This document shows positions 48,001 to 58,033 of a DNA stretch of 64,000 nt, piece after piece (the first letter of the stretch is position 1; every line of letters begins with the position of its first letter). The translations under genes were made by a program, and so were the position numbers. Under the pieces are notes generated by a model. That model did no database searches. It was not told the origin of the DNA and was given only the letters and a program-made list of their open reading frames with translations. Source of the stretch: Caenorhabditis elegans. Its lineage: Eukaryota > Nematoda > Chromadorea > Rhabditida > Rhabditidae. Location of the stretch: NCBI RefSeq assembly GCF_000002985.6, contig NC_003280.10, positions 5,142,501 through 5,206,500 on the forward strand, written 5' to 3'.

Positions 48001-48324
48001 GTTGGTGTTCTAAACATTAATAACCCAGAGAATATACTCTTTAAAAAAATGACTGTAACCTAAGCCATATGTAAGTATCCAAATTGAGGGAAACTTGGAA
48101 TTGGGTTTTGTGAGTGACCTACCAACGAGATGCCGATTTAGATGACAAAATAGATATGCACCCCGAAAAGAGAAAAGGAGGCGAACGAATAGGGGACACA
48201 AAACAACATTTTTGAGAATGAGGAGGAGAAAATGAAGGAGAAGAAGCAACATGAAGAAATATATCCGGGATGGCTAATTAAGCGGAAATATTTAGGCTGG
48301 AATTTCTAAGAGTTTTTAAAAAGT

Positions 48325-48435
48325 TTTACCTGCATGCCTTGTTGCCTACTACAAAAGTACGGTTATTATCTTATGAGTTAGTGCCAAGATGCATAAATGA
48401 ATGAAGGCAGGTAGCAGGTAGGCGTAGGTACATAG
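48325..48435. repeat. foldback repeat (TGCATGCCTTGTTGCCTACTAC ... inverse)
   Basis: CCTGCATGCCTTGTTGCCTA is opposed by GGCAGGTAGCAGGTAGGCGT about 60 bases later, forming an imperfect hairpin of the same class as others in the window. Confidence 0.6.
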
Positions 48436-50490
48436 TTATGAACATGTCTTTTACCATACACGATTTGTTTCTAGTCTTAGCTCTCAAAGATATCTAGCGG
48501 TACAAATACAAAGAAACGTCAAAAGATCGTCTATTGATATGGACATTAGTATAATATTCAGACTGTTAAACGCCCCAAAAAGAAAATATATTCAATATAC
48601 CTCAGAGAAACAACATAAAGATCGTGAGCAAAAATGAAGTTTCATGAAAGCTGTCTGGGGAAAAATACGACATTTTTGAGATCAATACAAAATTTAAAAA
48701 AAAACTACTAGACAGACGCCAGGATAGCTCAAAAAGATTTGAAAAATTGAATTTATTACTTGAAACGTCTTAGAACTTCTAAAACAGCTAGACTAAAAAG
48801 GTAGAGTAGTACAAGTTTTCTAAAAATAAATCATTATTGAGCCGACCGAAAAGAAAATAAATTTTTTGTTTTCACTAATTTTGAGCATTTATTACAGATT
48901 TTTTTACAACATTACTTCAAATTTCAATAAAATTTGAAACGTTTAACATTTTTACTTACCAAAATTTTAAAATTGCAAAAAATTTCAAATTCTAGAGAAC
49001 GCCGAACCTCTTTACTTTTGGAAAATCGATTGTTTTAAGAAAAACTACCCAACAATTTTAAATATTATAAGTAATATTTGAAATTTTGGAAAGTCTTATA
49101 GTTACGAATGGGCTCGTCTTTGAAAAAAAAAACTGTGGCCATTAAACACTAAAAATTCACACGAAGACATTGAAAAAAATCGAACAATGTATACAGCTTT
49201 TTGTCGTCTTTCACCTAGTCAATTGACCATGCTTTTTCACTTTTTTCCCCAATATTGGATCTGAATAAAAATGGGGAAAGATCATCAACTATTCCAAAAA
49301 AGGGTTTTCAAACAAAAAATTTATTTTAGAGAATATAGAAATAGAGAAAGAAAGAGGAAGAAATGATAAAAGAAATGATGAAACCGAACGTCTCATCGAG
49401 TGCAAATATGGGAAATAAAAGGGCTGAAATGTAGGCCGATTGGGCGCGGCCAGTGTTATCAGTGATTATGAAGTGATGCTCTACTTGCATGTATTACAAT
49501 TTAAATATGATGTGTTGCACTTGATTATGTTACTTTCATAGTTCGAAACCTTTTTTTCCCTTTTTTTTAAATATTCTCTTATCAGCTCATTTATAAACTC
49601 CTGACTGTTTTACCAGGCAAAATAAAAAGCCAAAGGTGCCGATGTTTGAATCGAAAAATCACGAACAAAATTTTTGGCGAGACGAAAAAGTTGTTTAGAA
49701 AATAAAATTTGGTACGAGAAAAGTTTTTCAATAATCAAACTAGAAATTGAGGCGTCAGCCTTTCAAATTCAAATTTTGACAGGCAGTATTAGGAATCATA
49801 GACCGGATATATAAAAAGTTTTGTCGGAATATCCAAAAAATATCAAATGATTGAAAAACTATATAAAACAGTGATCAAATATTTATCAGCAGTTCCATAA
49901 AAAACGTAATTTGTAGGTACTACTCTCCATTTTCTTGAATCATAAACGGAATAAATTGTCTACAAGTTAAAACTAGAAGCTGAACCAAATTTCAATTTAA
50001 AGATGTTCAACCCCAACTTTGGTACCGTACTTCTTCTATTAATTTGCACCAGTCACTTTCTGTCATTGCTCTATATCTTGGTTCACTTCAAAAATATCAA
50101 AAATTGTTCAACAAAATCATTGTACATAGAAAAACAGTTAATGAATAAAGTAGCTTCTGACTAGTATACCGTATATTATGTGTTTAATTTAAACCTAACA
50201 AACTTAATAATAGTACAAAATGTTTGCACTTTCAAGTATAAAAAATATTATATACGAATAGAAAAAAGAACTAGAAAATCAAATAACAAAGCGAAACTTA
50301 TTTCTTTTTCACTTTTTTCATTTTATGCAATATAACACAAAAAGCGGCGCGTACTACCCCCGCAAAATGGGCATTTTCTGGTGAAGGAAACGTCATATAA
50401 TTTTTATTTCGATGGTTCGAAGCTCTGCAAAATCGAGTTTTGCGCTCGTTAGTTTATCGATCTTCGATTAAACTCTTTGTTTGAACTTAC

Positions 50491-50509
50491 CTTTGAGGAA
50501 TCCTGCCTT
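50491..50509 (-). other. possible 19-nt 5' microexon of crh-2
   Basis: On the minus strand TTTTCAG, 19 bases (AAGGCAGGATTCCTCAAAG) and GTAAG give consensus splice sites on both sides. Joined to the exon at 45069 it stays open ([16 protein letters not shown]), so it could be coding or 5' UTR. Its acceptor implies a further exon upstream of 50.5 kb, which I could not find. Confidence 0.35.
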
Positions 50510-51414
50510 CTGAAAAGAAACGATGTGTTAAAATGGGAGATCGTACAAATAAAAGAATGAACTAATGGAACAAGTCGATGAAAAAGTATCACACATACAA
50601 ATTAGTTGATTATCATTTTTTAGTATTGCAAAATGGGAACAATTGAAAAGACTTCGATCTTTTTGGCCAATTGTTATGTTAATTTGATATACAGTACACA
50701 CTTCACTAGAAATTCCAGTAGTCAGGAAAACCGAAATTTGAAATATTCAATATATTGAAAAAAAAGCAATATTATAAAATTCAATTGAGAAATGATCATC
50801 CCAAACAATTTAATAAAATCTGAAAAAATCCAGAAGATACCAAAATAGTTTGGGGCAAGAATGTGCAGAAAATCTTTTTAAAAATTTTCAGTTATTCGAG
50901 TGACGCTTGTACATAAATAAAAGGTATATTCAAACGATAAAATGAAGATGAACAAAATTTTTGAAATCGAAAATTTTTTGTCTCAATCTCTTCACAATTT
51001 TCCAAATCGAAAAACGATTAAACAAATCAGTTAGACATAACTAAAACTTTGTCCGACGGATTACTGCCAGATCTAGTCGTTTACTCGTTTTTGCTATTTT
51101 ATTCAGTAGGCGGAATCGAGAAGAAGGGCAACGGAAAAAGGGAATTTTTTCTGCGAGAAGCATGGTGCTATGGGCAACCGTATCTAGGCCATCTTGGTGA
51201 AAGTTGCTCCGTTTTGTTCATGCAAATGTGGGGTTGGAAATTATTTGAGAAAATTGAGAGAGGTTTCTTTATTCTTAAAAGATCTTGCACAAAATTTACC
51301 AAAATGAGAAAAAAGAGGATTAAATTTATTCGAAGGATTGTTCATAGTGTGTTGTATGTCGTATCCTTCTCATTTTCCTTCTCGAGATTTCAATCTTTTC
51401 CATGGAAACAGGCC

Positions 51415-51560
51415 ATCGATCCGTCATCGCGATTCTCGAACGCACGAAGAAGGGAGAAAATTTGTGGAATCTTTGCCCAATATCTGAAGAAATACCTGTT
51501 TGGAGCGCGATGTTAACAAAAGGACGTTTGGCAACGTGCCAGCAAAAAATGTTTGAAAGC
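51415..51560. repeat. duplicated unexplained segment, left copy
   Basis: About 130 bp shared with 52764-52910 at high identity (GATTCTCGAACGCACGA, GGAGAAAATTTGTGGAATCT, TTGCCCAATATCTGAAGAA). Open on both strands in both copies (plus: LWNLCPISEEIPV; minus: TGISSDIGQRFHKFSPF). It lies 300 bp upstream of MSP copy C. Confidence 0.75.
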
Positions 51561-51781
51561 GTTGAAAATGCAATATTGGATGAAATTTCTAAAGTTTCAA
51601 GTGATTGCAATATTTGTATACATTGAAAAAAAATATTTCGACTAAAAACAGCTATCATTTCATGAGAAAGAAAAAATAAATAAAGTAAAGTTGAGTAAAA
51701 AGTTAGGAATAAAATAAAGTTTAATCCTGGTTACTTTCTTCGTGAAATGACCCCACGTTTCTTTGCTATAGATCAGGACAG

Positions 51782-51807
51782 AGATAAGAGAGGAATTTGC
51801 TATAAAA
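51782..51807 (+). promoter_or_regulatory. MSP promoter, copy C: GATA site plus TATA box
   Basis: AGATAAG at 51782-51788 and TATAAAA at 51801-51807, 65 bp from the ATG. Sequence back to about 51690 (GTTAGGAATAAAATAAAG) matches copy D, so promoter and upstream DNA were duplicated together. Confidence 0.8.
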
Positions 51808-51865
51808 TGAGCAGGTTTTGCCATAATCTTCACTGTGAGTTTTCGCATTCTACAAAGAAGTCGCC

Positions 51866-52249
51866 ATGGCCCAATCTGTTCCACCAGGAGACATCCAAAC
51901 CCAGCCGGGTACGAAGATCGTCTTTAATGCCCCGTACGACGACAAGCACACCTACCACATCAAGGTGATTAACTCCTCGGCTCGCCGTATTGGATACGGT
52001 ATCAAGACCATCAATATGAAGAGACTTGGAGTTGATCCACCATGTGGAGTCCTCGACCCAAAGGAAGCTGTACTTCTGGCAGTTTCCTGTGATGCCTTTG
52101 CATTCGGACAGGAGGACACTAACAATGACCGTATCACTGTTGAGTGGACCAACACCCCGGATGGAGCTGCCAAGCAATTCCGTCGGGAATGGTTCCAAGG
52201 AGATGGTATGGTCCGCCGTAAGAACCTCCCAATCGAGTACAACCCATAG
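51866..52249 (+). CDS. major sperm protein (copy C)
   Basis: Intronless 127-residue [20 protein letters not shown] to KNLPIEYNP. Compared with copies A and D it has one visible substitution, Ile for Thr in [13 protein letters not shown]. The leader ACAAAGAAGTCGCCATGG matches other msp genes. An AATAAA follows at 52276-52281. The protein forms the sperm motility filament network and is released as an oocyte-maturation signal. Confidence 0.95.
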   Translation: MAQSVPPGDIQTQPGTKIVFNAPYDDKHTYHIKVINSSARRIGYGIKTINMKRLGVDPPCGVLDPKEAVLLAVSCDAFAFGQEDTNNDRITVEWTNTPDGAAKQFRREWFQGDGMVRRKNLPIEYNP

Positions 52250-52763
52250 GGATTCTTGAACTTTTCCAAAACTTCAATAAAGTTTCACTGATAGCTCGTT
52301 TATTTTGTTTTACTTGTTTCCAGATTTTATGATTTTATGATATTCTTGTTTTTTTTTCGGAAGACAAGCGAGAGTATACTTTGGATTCGTCCATAGAAAA
52401 TGAATTGAACTTTTCCCAAACTTTAATAAAGTCTTTCAAAATTCTTGTGGTGCATTTTCTTCACTTCTTTTATATTTTCCGAGTTTGGAAAGTTATGCAG
52501 TTGAGATATTTTCGAAATTGTAGTGAGAATGGTGTCTATCGTTTATTTTGCACAAAGAAGATGTTGTTTTCGTTCCAGTGGTTTTACCTTTTATTAAATT
52601 AGAAACTGCAGGATGTCGAGTTCCATCAAAACTCGTTTTGAAACTTTTTAAAATTTTTGAAATTTCAATTGTCATAATTGTATCAAACTATTAGGCTCAA
52701 ACATACCCCACACCACATACACATACCCCGAAAATTAGTTATATTACTTACATTTTTCTTGAA

Positions 52764-52910
52764 AACGGTCCATCGATCCATTATCGCAATTCTCGAACGC
52801 ACGAGGAAAGGAGAAAATTTGTGGAATCTTTGCCCAATATCTGAAGAAATACCTGTTCGGAGCGGGACTTTTCCAAAAGGGCTTTTGGCAGTGTGCCAAC
52901 AAAAAAATCG
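52764..52910. repeat. duplicated unexplained segment, right copy
   Basis: Partner of 51415-51560 in the same orientation, 500 bp downstream of MSP copy C. Differences between the copies hit all codon positions, which argues against protein constraint. Confidence 0.75.
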
Positions 52911-53404
52911 AAAATTAATTGAGGAAAACGGTTGATTTTTAGATCGATGAGATAAAGGCAAATTTGGAAAACGTGACGTCACAACATGCATTCTTAAAAA
53001 CAGTGAACTGTTTAAAAGTTCGGAAAATGGAAATGCAGGAATTTTTATCAATACATGATCTTCTTGCTATAATTAATTGTCACCATGCAATTTTCAAAAG
53101 TTTTTCGAAACAGTATTTCAAGAATCTCACACGATTTTTATGAGAACTTTTTCAAAATTGAGCCTTCTCATAAAAAAATATACTAGATTAAAAACTGACC
53201 CGTGGCCAAAAAATAATTCTGAAATTCCATGTAAACAACACGTGCAATAAAACTCCGAAAAAATTTTAATTTGCAAAAACAAAAAATTACGTGACAAAAT
53301 TTTGAATTGTTTTATTTCCTGAAAGGTCAGATCGTTATCTTTTTCCGATCCCACCCTCATTAGAATTTTCTGAGAAATTATTTCTCTATTTCTGCATTAA
53401 CAAA

Positions 53405-56400
53405 ATGCCAAAATTTTCGAAAGAAGATCGAAAAAAACACAAGAAAACGCGAAAGAAGAAAGAAGCAAAAGGCAACAATCCCCATCCGAGAACGATTGCA
53501 TTGAAGGATGCGGCAAGAAAACGAAAGACGAAGACACTGATCAGAGCAGAGCCACTGGAAACATCCTATGGATCATCGAAGAGACGTCGACCAAATGATT
53601 GGAAGAAAAAGATGAGGAAGAAGGAAAGAAAGAGAAGATACTTCAGACAGGATTGGTTCTGGGGAATGATAACACAGACTGAAGCTGAGGTTAGTTTATA
53701 AGCGAAGTATTCGGAATTTCGGGCGAAATAAAGTCACTATGCATACCACCTGAACCGGTGTGAGGCAGGCATGCATGCAAGAAATATTTCGAAAGGCTTG
53801 AATATTCATTTCACCGTTCTAATTTTTTTCAACCAAATAAATTCCAGGGACATCTCAAAGATTGCCGCCACGGAGAGTTTCTCGTTCGAAGTATGCTCTT
53901 CCAAGATAATCCTATAGTTGTCATCGATGTCGTCGTAGTCTCTGACAAGTCTAGAACGGTAATTTTTAAGAAACAATGTATAAATTAAACCAACTTTCGT
54001 TTCAGTTCCAACAATTTCAAGCTTCTCCAGTTGTATCGAAATGGCAGTTGGATTCGTACCCATCTCGACACAAGACATTGGTTGACCTGGTCGCTTACTA
54101 CAACAGACACTTCATTGGGATGACTGGATTGAAGTTGAAAACAGCTGCAAAACAACCGGATTGGTTTCTCAAAAGCTACAATATCATGTCAGTTCTGAAA
54201 AGAATTCTGGATATTATCATTTCTGTTGAATTTTGAAAATTATCTGTGTTCAAACCGCCAATCCGTAATTGAATGAAACTCAATTTTCAGGTGCCCGAAG
54301 AACGCGGTGAACCTAGGGAGTGGTCAGTATGGATGTGTGGCAATTGGTGCATACCGACGACGTCTAGTGGCTATAAAAAAACTGACAAGTAGTGGAGAAC
54401 GGTTGCTGTTGGACAGAGAAGCACTTCTGAAAGAGGCAATGTTCATGCAAAAACTACAACATCCTTACATCACAAAGATTATTGGAATTTCGATTGACAA
54501 AACGCCTCCGATGTTGCTGATCGAGTTGATGGCGTGTCCTTTGCTCGATCATCTTCAAAAATATGTAAGCCACCATGTGCTTTATTTCAATATAAAGTTT
54601 TTTCTCAGGGAAAGTACACTACAATCGGGGAGAAACTTCTCTACCTGTGGCAACTTGCAAGAGGATTAAGCTTCATGGCCAAAGAGTACGCAAATTCGAA
54701 TAAAATTTAATTAGTAATTTATTTTTTAAGAAACGTTGTTCATCGAGATATCGCAGCAAGAAACGTCCTGTTCAGCCGTCATGGGATTGTAAAAGTCTCC
54801 GATCTTGGTTTGTCAGATTACGAATCGAAGCTTCAAGCGGTGAACACAAGTAAAGAACGCTTGCCCCGAGCATGGCTACCTCCAGAGAGTGTTTCAAAAA
54901 CTGGCGGTAATAAATTCAACGAGAAAACCGATGTTTGGATGTTTGGAGCCACTTCTGTCGAGGTATATTCAAATTTAAACTTTCTTTAAATTTAGAAGAG
55001 CAAAGTCTTTCTCAATCTTTTCTAATTTTCTGCCGACTTCTGAGCCAAAATTGCATTTTTGGTCTGATCCTCGAATGAAAGAGTACTATTGATAAGATAT
55101 TAATTTTAATATAATATTGACTTGAAAATAAATATGAATTTTTATCGGTTAAACTTTCAGGTATTCCAAAATGGACAACCACCATACCACGAACTTAAGT
55201 GGAAGGAAGCCCTACCAAGACTACAAAACTTCAAAGACGGAGACAATCTTCTGGTTTTTCCCAAATATGCTTCTTCTGAGATTCATGCGTTCTACTCTAC
55301 CAAAGTGTTCAAACGTGTGAATGAGGATCGTGTGAACTTTGAAGAGATAACCAGTGTGCTCGACAACTGGTTGAATATCAAATTCCCACCACCGTCATTG
55401 GAGAAGCGTACCGTCAATATGATCCCGAATTGTCATCCACTGACCAACGCGGAGTATGAGATTTTGTACCAGAATAACATGGATTGGTTGCCAGCCGTGC
55501 GAAAAGTTAAAAGGAAGAGGGAAGAAAGGGAGAAGAGCAAGACAATAAAGAGCAGCACGAAGAAGAAGAAGAAGGCTCAAGAGGTTTTGAAAATGTTGAA
55601 GAGGAAGCTGATAAGGAAGAGAAAACGACGTCGGATTCAAATAAAGTTGCAGATGTACAGAGAGCAACGCCGGGAGCACAAGAGAAAGTTTAAGGTTGGT
55701 TTGAAACATGAATACTTTTAAAGATAATAATTGTTATTTCAGGCTCTGATTGCTTTCTATCTGATGTATCCTCAACGAGAAGTTCCGCGTCGCAAGAAAA
55801 TTCGAGCTAAACATGAATATCTTGTGGATATTTACTCGAGGATTCTCATGGCAAAATGGAGAAAACAAGCACCAACCCGCAGAACACGGCTTCGTCTTCG
55901 GAGACATCGTCTGATTAACAAGAAGTCAAAGCATAAGGCATCGCGAAATGGGAAACTTGTGAGAATTAAAAAGAAGACAAAAAGAGTTAAGCGAGGCAAA
56001 TTTGTTCGACCCTTGATGCCCAGGATTCCAAAGTTCGTCGCCAAGAAGAAGAAGCTGAAGAAAGTTGATGGAAAGAAGGTGCTGAAGAGGAAGGAAATCG
56101 TGCTCACGTTGAAGGTTCGGAAGGCTTCCACTGCGAAGAAGACTAAGAAAGCCATGCAAGAAAAGAAACGAAAGAGACTGAGAGCAAAGAGACGATTGAG
56201 ACGGTTCATTATGCGGAAACGGTTAAAGAAGAAGTTGAGGAAGAGATATCGCGGAGCCAAACGACGTCGAAAGCGTCAAAAGTATCGCCTCCGATATCGC
56301 AAAAAGAAGTACCAGCTGAGAAAAGGAGCATTGAACATGGAGCAGAAGGAACGTATGAGGGAATTGAAAAAAAGGCGTCGAATGAAGAAACAGAAAATTG

Positions 56401-56732
56401 ATAGATTGCATCGAAATCGAAAGATTGGACAGATTCTTCGAGAATGGAGAGTTGTTCGAAAACTTTTGATGGTCAAAAGAGCTAGGCGGACGTTGAAGAA
56501 AAAAATGAGAAAGAAGGTGAAGCAACAGATGTTGAAAAAGATGGAAGAGGCGGCAGCAAAGGAAAATGAGAAGGAAATCAGGAAGACGAAGAAGAAAAGT
56601 AAGGATAAGAAGGAAGGAAGAAAGGAAGAAAGTAAGGAAAAAGCCCATAAGAAGTCGAAGCCCAAAAAGTCCAATCGCCGTGGTCATATGAATCAGAAGA
56701 AGGCCAAGAGGACCAAGAAGCATAAACTCTGA
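53405..56732 (+). CDS. SH2-tyrosine kinase with a giant Lys/Arg-rich tail
   Basis: Eight exons join in phase: 53405-53689, 53848-53958, 54006-54187, 54291-54564, 54609-54685, 54731-54962, 55161-55694 and 55743-56732, giving 894 residues. Residues 1-80 are very basic. SH2 domain about 82-190: YFRQDWFWGMITQTEAE, then EFLVRS with the phosphotyrosine-binding Arg. Kinase about 200-465: LGSGQYGCVA, VAIKKL, VVHRDIAARNVLF, then VSDLGLSDY (DLG replacing DFG), LPRAWLPPESV and NGQPPYHELKW. This is the Fer/Fps-like SH2-kinase type expanded in nematodes, many of whose members are sperm-expressed (family knowledge). From about 500 to the C-terminus the chain is Lys/Arg-rich with few acidic residues until the last 100, resembling histone H1 or protamine-like tails. 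The exon 3 donor GTCAGT is unusual. Flanked on both sides by MSP genes. Confidence 0.88.
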
Positions 56733-57212
56733 TTATTTACTCGTATAAATTTTATTGTCGAAAAATTTTTCATTCAATTTCAATGTGTTTTAGTCGGTTT
56801 CTTACATTCTCTGCACTTCTTGAAAAAATTGACTTTAACTTGTCGAATAGGTCTTGTCGCTGGCCTCGGATTTGGTTTGAGTTTTTCTGAAAAATGTTCG
56901 GTACCTGTGTATTATTTCCCCTCATTTTTAAATATAAATTTTTAAATAAAAACGTGTGGAGTTTTTGTATCTTTAGACTTAGAAAATAACCATTTATAAG
57001 CCAAAAAAAGGAAAAGGACTAACTTTTTCTAACTTTTTCATTTAACAAAACAAAACAAACAAAAAACAAAATTTTTAAAACAAAATACATTTTTTTTCGC
57101 TTGGCAAGAAACGGGAAAAAATTAGCAAAAAGTTAGGAATAAAATAAAGTTTAATCCTTGTTACTTTCTTCGTGAAATGACCCCACGTTTCTTTGCTATA
57201 GATCTAGGACAG

Positions 57213-57237
57213 AGATAAGAGAGGAATTTGCTATAAA
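57213..57237 (+). promoter_or_regulatory. MSP promoter, copy D: GATA site plus TATA box
   Basis: AGATAAG at 57213-57219 and TATAAA at 57232-57237, 65 bp from the ATG exactly as in copies A and C. Confidence 0.8.
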
Positions 57238-57296
57238 TTGAGCAGGTTTTGCCATAAACTTCACTGTGAGTTTTCACACTCTACAAAGAAGTCGAC

Positions 57297-57680
57297 ATGG
57301 CCCAATCCGTCCCACCAGGAGACATCCAGACCCAGCCGGGTACGAAGATCGTGTTTAATGCACCATACGATGACAAGCACACTTATCACATTAAAGTGAT
57401 CAACTCATCTGCTCGCCGTATTGGATACGGTATCAAGACCACCAACATGAAGAGACTTGGAGTTGATCCACCATGTGGAGTACTCGACCCAAAGGAAGCT
57501 GTTCTTCTGGCTGTTTCCTGTGATGCCTTTGCATTCGGACAGGAGGACACTAACAATGACCGTATCACTGTTGAGTGGACCAACACCCCGGATGGAGCTG
57601 CCAAGCAATTCCGTCGGGAATGGTTCCAAGGAGATGGTATGGTCCGCCGTAAGAACCTCCCCATCGAGTACAACCCATAG
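57297..57680 (+). CDS. major sperm protein (copy D)
   Basis: Intronless 127-residue MSP with the protein sequence of copy A. AATAAA at 57707-57712 is followed by TGATAGCTCGTTCATTTT. This 3' flank is the sequence found fused to the broken end of SRB locus D. Function as for the other MSP copies. Confidence 0.95.
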   Translation: MAQSVPPGDIQTQPGTKIVFNAPYDDKHTYHIKVINSSARRIGYGIKTTNMKRLGVDPPCGVLDPKEAVLLAVSCDAFAFGQEDTNNDRITVEWTNTPDGAAKQFRREWFQGDGMVRRKNLPIEYNP

Positions 57681-57811
57681 GAATTATCGAACTTTTCCCA
57701 GTCTTCAATAAAGTTTCATTGATAGCTCGTTCATTTTTTTTGAGTTTTTCCAGAATAAGATTTAATGATATTCTTGTATTCTTGGTTATCCACGCCGCAT
57801 GTATAGTGAGG

Positions 57812-57962
57812 TGCGTAACCGCGAACGTGTCGGCCGCTTCCGAACAACCACCTCTCCACACTACGTTGCACACACACCAAGCTACTCATTTCACGCTAAG
57901 CTGCGGAACCCCGAACGTGCCGGCCGCTTCAAATAACTACCTCTCGCACTTCATTTCACGCC
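57812..57962. repeat. two copies of a GC-rich 90-bp unit
   Basis: CGAACGTGTCGGCCGCTTC (about 57822) and CGAACGTGCCGGCCGCTTC (about 57912) are 90 bp apart, each followed by a C/A-rich stretch and, in the longer comparison, CATTTCACGC. Their GC content is far above the surroundings. Confidence 0.7.
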
Positions 57963-58033
57963 TCACTCAGCTGGGAGCCCTAGAGTATACTATACGAGTA
58001 TTTTATTGGCTCTTTTTTGCCCAGTGCAGTTGA

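Larger units (their letters stand above)
45070..51773. other. 6.7-kb region 5' of crh-2 coding exons, no protein gene seen
   Basis: AT-rich DNA, probably 5' intron and promoter of crh-2. Contents seen: a GAAGAAGAAGAAGAAGAA run near 45980, a foldback repeat at 48325-48435, a possible microexon at 50491-50509, and a segment duplicated at 51415-51560. Open frames are short and unsupported. Confidence 0.5.

Noticed and set aside
49500-50490. Possible RNA gene or tRNA upstream of the microexon
   Set aside because: I looked for TTCGA-type T-loop cores with paired arms here and across the window and found none convincing.
51830-52269. Antisense and shifted frames over MSP copy C (and the same over copy D)
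   Set aside because: Shadows of MSP; the same frames appear over every copy.
55395-56723. Long minus-strand Phe/Leu-rich frames opposite the kinase tail
   Set aside because: Reverse complement of Lys/Arg codons gives Phe/Leu/Ser; these are shadows of the basic tail.
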